Shown here: positions 1 through 5,157 of the stretch, in pieces | Layout: each line of letters begins with the position of its first letter | How positions within the stretch are numbered: the first letter of the stretch is position 1 | Origin: Balneolaceae bacterium | Lineage (GTDB): Bacteria; Bacteroidota; Rhodothermia; Balneolales; Balneolaceae | DNA: 5,271 nt | Assembly: GCA_007123785.1 (NCBI GenBank) | Contig: SLGL01000295.1 | Location: forward strand, 1 to 5,271 | Direction: 5' to 3' | The notes under the pieces: generated by a model | Database searches by the model: none | What the model was told of the DNA's origin: nothing | What the model saw: only the letters and a program-made list of their open reading frames with translations | Made by a program: the position numbers and the translations under genes

Positions 1-99
1 GATTTTGCAACATCAGATAAAATCAGGGATGATCTTCAGAAAATCGGGATTCTCCTGAAAGATGATAAAAGTGGAACAACCTTCGAAATCGATAACTGA
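1..99 (+). CDS. cysS: Cysteinyl-tRNA synthetase, C-terminal fragment (5' end outside window)
   Basis: Frame 1 is open from the first base and ends at TGA 97-99, giving 32 residues. The stretch DKIRDDLQKIGILLKDD followed by SGTTFEID matches the usual end of bacterial cysteinyl-tRNA synthetase, where a helix of the form (A/S)D-x-IRD-x-L-x-x-(L/I)GI is followed by L-(E/K)-D-x-x-x-GT and an aromatic residue. The enzyme is cytoplasmic and charges tRNA-Cys using ATP and a zinc-bound cysteine; none of the catalytic domain is in the window. The following gene yidD begins inside this one in another frame, so the two are probably co-transcribed and translationally coupled. The call rests only on the C-terminal signature, but that signature is distinctive. 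Confidence 0.82.
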   Translation, partial: DFATSDKIRDDLQKIGILLKDDKSGTTFEIDN

Positions 100-340
100 G
101 CTTCTTGGTGCAGCACTTTCCTGGATTCTGATTAAACTGGTGAGGTTTTATCAGCTTGCTATTTCACCATATCTCGGTTCTAACTGCCGGCACACTCCAA
201 CCTGTTCGCAATATATGATCAAGGCGATTTCGGTTTGGGGGCCTGTGAAAGGTACCTGGCTTGGTATTAAACGGCTGGCCAAATGCCACCCTTGGGGAAC
301 TTCCGGTCATGATCCTGTGCCCCGGAAAGAAATTGAGTAA
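62..340 (+). CDS. yidD: Membrane protein insertion efficiency factor YidD
   Basis: This 92-residue protein belongs to the YidD family (UPF0161), small inner-membrane-associated proteins that assist YidC and Sec in inserting membrane proteins. An amphipathic/hydrophobic N-terminal helix at about residues 13-37 is followed by the family signature: RFYQLAISPYLG at 28-39, CRHTPTCSQY at 42-51 and KCHPWG...HDPVP at 74-87. The three conserved cysteines are at 42, 48 and 75. The length is slightly above the usual 70-85 because of an extended N-terminus. ATG 62 is chosen because it is the only ATG before the conserved core; it lies 38 bases inside cysS in a different frame and has only a weak purine stretch (GAAAG) before it. 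GTG at 71 is a possible shorter start. Two tandem TAA stops (338-343) end the gene. The family call is very secure and the exact start less so. Confidence 0.95.
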   Translation: MIKVEQPSKSITELLGAALSWILIKLVRFYQLAISPYLGSNCRHTPTCSQYMIKAISVWGPVKGTWLGIKRLAKCHPWGTSGHDPVPRKEIE

Positions 341-356
341 TAAACGATGAACGTTC

Positions 357-396
357 AAATTTCATATTCCATTTTCAAAATTGGAATTTGAAATTT
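357..396. terminator. AT-rich hairpin between convergent genes, candidate bidirectional terminator
   Basis: The arms 357-370 (AAATTTCATATTCC) and 383-396 (GGAATTTGAAATTT) pair at 13 of 14 positions around a 12-base loop. The hairpin lies between the end of yidD (+) and the end of the minus-strand membrane protein gene, and it covers the TAA of the latter (395-397). The position suits a shared terminator, but the stem is AT-rich and there is no strong T-tract on either side, so termination efficiency is uncertain. The ATTTGAAATTT pattern also resembles short AT-rich intergenic repeats seen in many genomes. Confidence 0.45.
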
Positions 397-1411
397 ACAA
401 TTCAGATCTGGATTGTTGTTCAGTTTCTTCTGATTTATAAGCTCCCTCTGTACCGTCTGATCCACCAAACTGTTTGGCTTTGCCGACCAGGTTGCGGAAT
501 GATTTGGATACGTTTTGCAGACGCTCATCCCACTCTTTATTCACCTCAACTCCTTCGATAGACTGATGGTATGTAACCAGGGTATAGGCAGAAGCAAACG
601 GATCGAAAACAGCACGAACGATAAGCGATGTTAGCAGAAGAACCCCGACGATTGTGATAAGCTGAAACCAGATTGCTTCAAAAACCAGCATCAGCAGAAC
701 ACCGGGAATACCGAGAACGATCAGCAGGCCGATGAAAAATACCCGTCCGAGAAGCCACACTTTTACGGCAGTCATCAAAACGGGTTTGTATGATTGCGCG
801 TAGAGAATAATTCCATGCCGGGCGCTGTTCCATATATTTTTTTCATTTTTGCTGATGGCATAGGAGAGAATGGCTTCATCCACATAAGATAGAGACCGGT
901 TTACAATCATTGCGGCCCACCGCGCTACTTTTGAAGCTCCGCCACCCAGCGGAAGAAAATCAACAATCCGAACAAACTGTCTTGTGAACCGCTTTACAAC
1001 CCGGTCTATCATTCGGTCAAGGGCAAACAAAATACTGACATCCCTGAAATATTCCCGGACTACCTCACGACCGTACGCAACCTGTTGTTTGTTGTCTGGA
1101 ATCTCACCATCTAAAAAAAGTTTCGTGAGCACGGCAATGTGAGCACCTTTAACGAGATAGAGAATGTATCGCTTGCCAAAAATTAAAACTGTATAGGGAC
1201 CACCCACAGCAATCATAAAAAAGATAATGGAAAGGAGCTCAATGCGGGTACTGAAGAAATAGGCGATGGCCCCGAAAATAACCAGCCAGAGAACAGACGC
1301 AATGAAAAAGCCGCCGTAGATGGCAAGGTTCAGCAGTAAAAATGGAGTGGTTCTCATCAGCAGGCCAAAAGCGGCGCTGAACGAATTCTTTTTTTTGTTT
1401 TCGTCAGTCAT
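395..1411 (-). CDS. Hypothetical multi-spanning membrane protein
   Basis: I do not recognise this 338-residue protein as a named family. A short charged N-terminus (MTDENKKKNS) is followed by hydrophobic segments at about 23-53, 57-77 and 75-95. Next comes a largely soluble or peripheral stretch (about 98-205) rich in Arg/Lys/Asp with a glycine turn LGGGAS at 155-160. Two or more further membrane segments lie at about 212-242 and 245-270, then FDPFASAYTLVTYH at 269-282 and a hydrophilic tail rich in Ser, Glu and Gln. The two-part layout and the late FDPF...Y segment are loosely reminiscent of choline-transporter-like (CTL) proteins, but I see no decisive motif and do not assign it. ATG 1411 is preferred over the adjacent in-frame TTG at 1414. 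No Shine-Dalgarno lies directly upstream. It is convergent with yidD and follows the yfcC-like gene on the same strand. Confidence 0.85.
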   Translation of the reverse strand: MTDENKKKNSFSAAFGLLMRTTPFLLLNLAIYGGFFIASVLWLVIFGAIAYFFSTRIELLSIIFFMIAVGGPYTVLIFGKRYILYLVKGAHIAVLTKLFLDGEIPDNKQQVAYGREVVREYFRDVSILFALDRMIDRVVKRFTRQFVRIVDFLPLGGGASKVARWAAMIVNRSLSYVDEAILSYAISKNEKNIWNSARHGIILYAQSYKPVLMTAVKVWLLGRVFFIGLLIVLGIPGVLLMLVFEAIWFQLITIVGVLLLTSLIVRAVFDPFASAYTLVTYHQSIEGVEVNKEWDERLQNVSKSFRNLVGKAKQFGGSDGTEGAYKSEETEQQSRSEL

Positions 1412-1500
1412 CAAAGAGAGCGGTTTGATTAGAGTTAGAGTGTGGTTAGGATACCCCTGTTTAATGTAGTAATTTCGGTCTTTATCACGAAATATTGAAG

Positions 1501-1529
1501 GAAATCAGCTCATTAATTAAGAAATCAGC
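1501..1529. repeat. 9-bp direct repeats two helical turns apart, possible operator
   Basis: GAAATCAGC occurs at 1501-1509 and again at 1521-1529, exactly 20 bp apart centre to centre. Between them is the palindrome TTAATTAA (1513-1520). The 20-bp phasing puts both copies on one face of the DNA, as expected for a dimeric regulator or paired binding sites. The pair lies 90-118 bp upstream of the ATG of the minus-strand membrane protein gene. Binding is an inference; the repeat itself is directly seen. Confidence 0.35.
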
Positions 1530-1553
1530 GAGAACCCATCGTTGTTACCTCCT
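1525..1553 (-). other. Strong Shine-Dalgarno followed by a four-codon micro-ORF
   Basis: On the minus strand AGGAGGT (1553-1547) lies 7 bases before an ATG (1539-1537), which opens the ORF M-G-S-R-stop (TGA 1527-1525). This is the best ribosome binding site in the window, yet it opens almost nothing. It lies in the leader of the hypothetical membrane protein gene, with about 113 bases between its stop and that gene's ATG, in a different frame. It could be a leader peptide, the remnant of a decayed gene start, or chance. Confidence 0.35.
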
Positions 1554-1584
1554 GAATAGAGTGCAGGCTTCTGCTGAGGATCTT

Positions 1585-2964
1585 TTAGGAATAGCCAATC
1601 CAGACTGCCACAACAAGTGCAAGTGAACAGAGAAAAATCAGCTTGATTACCAGCGGAAAGATGAAACGGAACCAGCGGTCGTAAGAAATGCCAGCAAGGC
1701 CGAGAATTCCCATCAGTACGGGATTTGTGGGTACAATCATGTTCATCAGGCCGTCACCAAGCTGGAATGCAAGTACGGCGATTTGCCTGGATACGCCAAC
1801 AAGGTCACCGATCGGGGCCATCAGCGGCATGGTAACCAGGGCCTGGCCGCTGCCTGAGGGAATAAAAAAGTTAAGAATACTCTGGATAAACAGCATGCCA
1901 ACAGCGGCAAACTCAGAACCCGCCCAGGAGAGCGGTATGGAGAGAGTATTCACAACGGTGTGTAAAATTTCCCCGTCTTCCATTAGAAGGGCGATGGAAC
2001 GGGCAAAGCCTATCAGCAGGGCGGTTCCGGTCAGCTCAGCAGCACCTTTGCTAAAAACGGAAGCCATATGATTGATTCCAATTCCAGAGATCAAACCGGC
2101 AATCACAGCCAAAGCCAAAAAAACGGCACCAAGTTCAATAAGATACCAGTCAGCAAGTGCGATTCCCGCCACCACAGCAATCAGCACAAGAATAGTTGCG
2201 GCCAGAATTCCTTTTTTACGGGTTGTCATTTCCGGAGAAACGAATGTTGACTGATTCTGGACGGAGGGCGGTTTTGTGTCATATACCAAACTAACCGACG
2301 GATCATTACGGACGGATGAAGCATAGCTCCACACATGATGAAAACCAACAGCAAGAAGCGGAATGGCAAGAGCCAAACGGTAACCCATGCCCGATGTTGG
2401 CTGAAGCCCGGCCACATCCTGGGCAACAAGCAGGGTGAAGGGGTTCATAACGGCAATTCCGTATCCGATACTGTAACCCACAACCATAGTACCAATGGCG
2501 GTAACCGAATCGAATTTCATTGTCACACAAAGTGAAACCAGTATAATGGCGAATGGAATGTATTCCTCGGCCATGCCAAGAGTCGCTGAAGCAGCGGAAA
2601 AGGCAAACATCATCACAAAAAGAAGAGGGCCAGGCTGATGGCCAAACCGATTTAGCGCTTTCCCGAGCAGTGCATCAATGGCACCTGACTCCCGCACCAC
2701 TGCAAGAGTTCCACCGATAATCAGAACAAAAAAGATTATTCCCTGTGCATCGGCAAAAGCCCTGGGCACAACAGTAAAAAGAGATGTTGCAGGCAGGTAC
2801 TCCTTTTTATCGCTTGCTTCAAACGTACCGGGTACGACCACTTCCCGGCCCAGTTCATTCACCACTGTTTCAAATTCACCGGATGGAACCACCCAGGTGA
2901 GAATCAGGGCAGCCGCCATCAGGATAAAAAGCAGAACGAGTGTATGGGGAATATTAAATTTCAT
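1585..2964 (-). CDS. yfcC: YfcC-family (DcuC/ArcD-like superfamily) secondary transporter
   Basis: This 459-residue inner-membrane carrier has about 11-13 hydrophobic helices and matches the YfcC family. The N-terminus (PHTLVLLFILMAAALILTWV, then VPSGEF at 26-31) is typical of that family. Other marks are GMAEE at 130-134, NPFT at 174-177, a hydrophilic loop at about 217-250, and the C-terminal signature NFFIPSGSGQA at 365-375, continuing as MPLMAP at 379-384, GDG at 403-405 and PTN at 412-414. The paired half-repeats with NPFT and PSGSGQ resemble the discontinuous helices that bind substrate in related carriers. Substrates of YfcC proteins are mostly unproven; amino acids, peptides or dicarboxylates have been proposed for relatives. 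ATG 2964 starts exactly at the conserved N-terminus; AAGG sits too close to it to be an ideal Shine-Dalgarno. It is transcribed away from the TPP riboswitch and is not controlled by it in cis. Length is a little short of E. coli YfcC (506) but looks complete. Confidence 0.92.
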   Translation of the reverse strand: MKFNIPHTLVLLFILMAAALILTWVVPSGEFETVVNELGREVVVPGTFEASDKKEYLPATSLFTVVPRAFADAQGIIFFVLIIGGTLAVVRESGAIDALLGKALNRFGHQPGPLLFVMMFAFSAASATLGMAEEYIPFAIILVSLCVTMKFDSVTAIGTMVVGYSIGYGIAVMNPFTLLVAQDVAGLQPTSGMGYRLALAIPLLAVGFHHVWSYASSVRNDPSVSLVYDTKPPSVQNQSTFVSPEMTTRKKGILAATILVLIAVVAGIALADWYLIELGAVFLALAVIAGLISGIGINHMASVFSKGAAELTGTALLIGFARSIALLMEDGEILHTVVNTLSIPLSWAGSEFAAVGMLFIQSILNFFIPSGSGQALVTMPLMAPIGDLVGVSRQIAVLAFQLGDGLMNMIVPTNPVLMGILGLAGISYDRWFRFIFPLVIKLIFLCSLALVVAVWIGYS

Positions 2965-3057
2965 GCCTTCAGGATTTTTAAGTTTGGCTTATGATAACAA
3001 AAAATGAATGTAAATCTTCGTTTCTGATCCCGCCGTTTTTTTGTTAATTTGTAATCA
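2965..3057. promoter_or_regulatory. Divergent promoter region between the yfcC-like gene and the TPP-riboswitch transcript
   Basis: This AT-rich stretch must hold the start sites of both divergent transcripts. On the + strand TTAATTTG (3044-3051) is one base away from the Bacteroidota -7 consensus TAnnTTTG. It would place transcription start close to the first base of the riboswitch P1 stem (3058); no convincing upstream TTTG or -35 box accompanies it. On the minus strand I see only AT-rich sequence (for example TTATCATAA) without a clear pair of boxes. The region is supported by layout, and the individual boxes are weak. Confidence 0.3.
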
Positions 3058-3144
3058 CTGTGGGGTGCTGATCCGTAAACATTACGAATCGGCTGAGATC
3101 ATACCCTTAAGACCTGATCTGGGTAATGCCAGCGTAGGAAGCAG
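3058..3144 (+). ncRNA. TPP (THI-box) riboswitch aptamer
   Basis: The conserved THI-box elements appear in order. They are GGGGTGC (3062-3068), a P3 arm pairing 3067-3078 with 3082-3093, and the pyrimidine-sensing CTGAGAT (3093-3099). ATACCC (3101-3106) closes P2 with GGGT (3063-3066). These are followed by ACCTGATCTGG (3112-3122), TAATGCCAGCG (3124-3134) and TAGGAA (3135-3140). A short P1 can form between CTGT (3058-3061) and GCAG (3141-3144). P3 is somewhat extended, with one C-A mismatch and one wobble, and TAGGAA has one G fewer than the commonest TAGGGAA form; neither should abolish binding. The aptamer binds thiamine pyrophosphate and usually represses downstream thiamine synthesis or uptake genes. 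Here it leads into a methyltransferase gene starting 71 bases further on. Confidence 0.95.
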
Positions 3145-3183
3145 CAAGCCTCATTTGCTATAGCAAGTCAACTGTGTTCGGAT

Positions 3184-3212
3184 CAGGGATTTTTGAACGA
3201 TAAAAAATCCTG
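3184..3212 (+). promoter_or_regulatory. Riboswitch expression-platform hairpin abutting the start codon
   Basis: The arms CAGGGATTTTT (3184-3194) and AAAAATCCTG (3203-3212) form a 10-bp stem with one bulged G and an 8-base loop. The stem ends two bases before ATG 3215. No T-tract follows the stem, so it does not look like an intrinsic terminator; blocking ribosome access at an SD-less start is more likely. Its left arm overlaps GATCAGG (3181-3187), which is complementary to CCTGATC (3113-3119) inside the aptamer core. Ligand-bound aptamer would therefore favour this hairpin and ligand-free RNA could disrupt it. The pairing is seen in sequence; the switching mechanism is inferred. Confidence 0.6.
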
Positions 3213-3214
3213 TT

Positions 3215-3940
3215 ATGACTCAAATCGAAAAGAAGAAATTCGGCCTCGTCACCAAAAAACTTCAGAAGTGGCAGGGGCGTGATGAATGGTTTTTTAACCG
3301 CGAACATACCGACAGCTACGAGCTTTGGTATGAGGGCCGTTACAAACGGGCAGAAATTTGGCAGAAAAAAATTCTGGCCGGACTCATTAAGAAAGATAAG
3401 CGTGTAAATACTCTGCTCGAATTCGGCTGCGGAACTACCCGATTCACGCGATGGTGGAAGGAAGTAGGCATCGAGGCAACCGGGGGAGACATCTCTCCAT
3501 TCATGCTGGCCCAGGGAGTCAGGCTATTTGATGGGGATCTTGTTCTGGCCGACTCGCACCACATGCCATTTAAAAATCATACGTTTGATGCCCTTGCTTT
3601 CATCACCACATTCGAGTATTACAAAGATCCGGTGAAGGTGATTCGCGAAGCCGTGCGTGTGGGCAAATATGGTATTGTGTTTGGTATGATGAACCGCAAT
3701 TCAACCAAAGTAGTGCGCCGCCGTGTTCAGGAAATGTTCGGGAAAAATCCGTTTTATGAAACCGCTACCTTTTACACACCAAAATCTCTCATTGAAATTA
3801 TACACAAGGCTCTGGAAGGCAGGGTGTACGAGATTGAATGGACCACAACCGGACTGCCCAAATGGTTCCCGGTTCAGCAGTGGGGCTTGCCTGTGGGAGA
3901 TTTTTTTGGGCTGCATGTACGGATGAATGATGTGGATTAA
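3215..3940 (+). CDS. Class I SAM-dependent methyltransferase under TPP-riboswitch control
   Basis: The 241-residue protein has a Rossmann-fold methyltransferase core of the UbiE/Methyltransf_11 type. Motif I is LLEFGCGTTRF at 67-77 and binds S-adenosylmethionine. The acidic end of strand 2 is GGDIS at 90-94. LADSHHMPFKNHTFDALAFI (111-130) is the motif II region, followed by FEYYKDP at 133-139 and a later strand GIVFGMMNRN at 153-162. The N-terminal 60 residues are basic and aromatic (EWFFNRE, YELWYEGRY) and probably cap the active site. There is no signal peptide or membrane segment, so it is cytosolic. The methyl acceptor cannot be read from the sequence. ATG 3215 lies right after the riboswitch hairpin, with no Shine-Dalgarno. 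The next gene starts 33 bp downstream on the same strand, so an operon is likely. The TPP riboswitch links it to thiamine metabolism, although a methyltransferase is not a standard step in that pathway. Confidence 0.9.
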   Translation: MTQIEKKKFGLVTKKLQKWQGRDEWFFNREHTDSYELWYEGRYKRAEIWQKKILAGLIKKDKRVNTLLEFGCGTTRFTRWWKEVGIEATGGDISPFMLAQGVRLFDGDLVLADSHHMPFKNHTFDALAFITTFEYYKDPVKVIREAVRVGKYGIVFGMMNRNSTKVVRRRVQEMFGKNPFYETATFYTPKSLIEIIHKALEGRVYEIEWTTTGLPKWFPVQQWGLPVGDFFGLHVRMNDVD

Positions 3941-3973
3941 TTTGGCCTGAAACTAAAGAAATTATGTAAAACA

Positions 3974-5038
3974 ATGACTGATTTTAAAAATCGATCCGGT
4001 AAAATTGACAATGAAATATTTGACGAGATCATATTTCCGCATCGTGGATTTTTGAGGGAAGAAGTGCTCACAGGTCCCGCTTATGGAGTAGATGTGTCTG
4101 TGATTGATCTGGGGGACGGTAAAGGTCTGGCTGTATCCAGTGATCCGCTCTCACTCATTGCTTCGCTTGGATTAAGGGAGTCGGCCTGGCTCTCGGTTCA
4201 TCTGCTGACCAACGATATGGCCACAACCGGATTTGCACCACAATATGCACAGTTTGTGCTCAATCTTCCGCCCGACCTTGGCAAAGAGGCGTTTCAGGAA
4301 TACTGGCAGCACATCAGCAAGCTGTGCGAGGAGATCGGAGTTGCCATTACCGGTGGGCACACAGGGAAAATTCATGGGCAAAATTCCACCATCCCGGGAG
4401 GAGGTACGATGTTTTTGACGGCTCCGGTGGATGAAATTATTACCAGCAGCCGGGCTGAACCGGGTGATAAAATTGTAGTAACCAAAGAAGCGGCACTGGT
4501 TTCTTCATCCATTTTGTCAATGAGCTTTCCCGAAACCGTAAAAAACAAAGCCGGGAAAGAAGTTTTTGAACAGGGTTGTGAAAATTTTTACAGGACATCC
4601 TCTCTGGACGATGCACTGGCTGCATCGGAATTACTCAAAAACAACGATGAGTTAAAAGCGATGCACGATGTAACAGAAGGTGGAGTTATGGGCGCTATCT
4701 GCGAAATGGCTGAAGCCTCCGGATGCGGATTTATAGTAGAGAATAATCTGCTTCCGGTTAAGGAAGTTCCCCGTACAATTTGCAGGCTGTTTGATATTGA
4801 TCCGCGCCTGAGTGTGGGGGCCGGTTCAATGATCATTGCCGTAAAACCGGGCAGTGAGTTCGAACTAATCAATCATCTTGAAAGCAAATCGATTCCGGCA
4901 ACAGTTGTCGGCCAATTTACTGAATCTTCCGATGGATTTACCCTGATTGAAAACGATAAAGAAAAACCATTTGTTTTTAACGGCAAAGACCCATATTGGG
5001 ACGCTTTCTTTAATGCAATGAAAAATGGCTGGAAATAA
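3974..5038 (+). CDS. AIR-synthase-related (HypE/ThiL/PurM superfamily) ATP-binding protein
   Basis: This 354-residue cytosolic protein has the two-domain PurM-like fold layout shared by PurM, ThiL, SelD and HypE. In the N-terminal ATP-binding domain I see GVDVSVIDLG at 38-47, SSDPLS at 55-60, HLLTNDMATTGFAPQYAQF at 76-94, and GVAITGGHTG at 122-131. The C-terminal domain contains PGDKIVVTKEA at 163-173, the family mark MHDVTEGGVMGAICEMAEA (230-248), and LSVGAGSMIIAV at 279-290. This pattern is closest to HypE-like 'AIR synthase-related' proteins. The HypE C-terminal PRIC tail, which carries the modified cysteine, is absent: the protein ends NAMKNGWK. It is therefore unlikely to be a true hydrogenase maturation protein. 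ThiL (thiamine monophosphate kinase) belongs to the same superfamily, so with the upstream TPP riboswitch a thiamine-related kinase role is possible, but that is inference. ATG 3974 has no Shine-Dalgarno, only an A-rich leader. Confidence 0.88.
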   Translation: MTDFKNRSGKIDNEIFDEIIFPHRGFLREEVLTGPAYGVDVSVIDLGDGKGLAVSSDPLSLIASLGLRESAWLSVHLLTNDMATTGFAPQYAQFVLNLPPDLGKEAFQEYWQHISKLCEEIGVAITGGHTGKIHGQNSTIPGGGTMFLTAPVDEIITSSRAEPGDKIVVTKEAALVSSSILSMSFPETVKNKAGKEVFEQGCENFYRTSSLDDALAASELLKNNDELKAMHDVTEGGVMGAICEMAEASGCGFIVENNLLPVKEVPRTICRLFDIDPRLSVGAGSMIIAVKPGSEFELINHLESKSIPATVVGQFTESSDGFTLIENDKEKPFVFNGKDPYWDAFFNAMKNGWK

Positions 5039-5045
5039 TCCGTAG

Positions 5046-5064
5046 TCCGGTTCGCCGAACCGGA
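5046..5064 (+). repeat. Perfect GC-rich hairpin just after the HypE-like gene
   Basis: TCCGGTTC (5046-5053), loop GCC, GAACCGGA (5057-5064) form an uninterrupted 8-bp stem starting eight bases after the TAA stop. No T-run follows, so a classical intrinsic terminator is not supported. It could protect the 3' end of the operon mRNA, act as an attenuator before the next gene, or be a copy of a dispersed REP-like intergenic palindrome. Confidence 0.5.
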
Positions 5065-5157
5065 AGGTTTGGTATCTGGAAAAAACCGAATGAATGAAGA
5101 ATCACCTGAGAATAGTGGAGATTGTAGTTCGAATGGATATTTGCAAGGCTCTGAGGT

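Noticed and set aside
164..358. Minus-strand open frame of 64 codons opposite yidD
   Set aside because: It is fully antisense to the highly conserved yidD core, rich in Arg/Pro/His, and shows no family feature.
1541..1560. ACCTCCT resembling the 3' end of 16S rRNA on the + strand
   Set aside because: Only the seven-base anti-Shine-Dalgarno core matches; upstream 16S sequence is absent. It reads better as a Shine-Dalgarno on the minus strand.
1563..1574. GCAG-GCTT-CTGC hairpin after the yfcC-like gene as a terminator
   Set aside because: The stem is only four base pairs, and on the minus strand no T-run follows it.
1688..3007. Several + strand open frames opposite the yfcC-like gene, including a 127-codon and a 109-codon one
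   Set aside because: They mirror the transporter's codon pattern in antisense and have low-complexity compositions without domains. The transporter frame carries clear family motifs.
3184..3212. The hairpin before the methyltransferase as an intrinsic terminator
   Set aside because: No U-tract follows the stem, and the start codon begins three bases after it, which fits translational occlusion better.
3964..3969. ATGTAA start-stop pair just before the HypE-like ATG
   Set aside because: A two-codon start-stop in AT-rich sequence is expected by chance and has no ribosome binding site.
4588..4872. Minus-strand open frame of 94 codons inside the HypE-like gene
   Set aside because: It is antisense to the conserved HDVTEGG domain; its Ser/Pro/Ile-rich composition is typical of a shadow frame.
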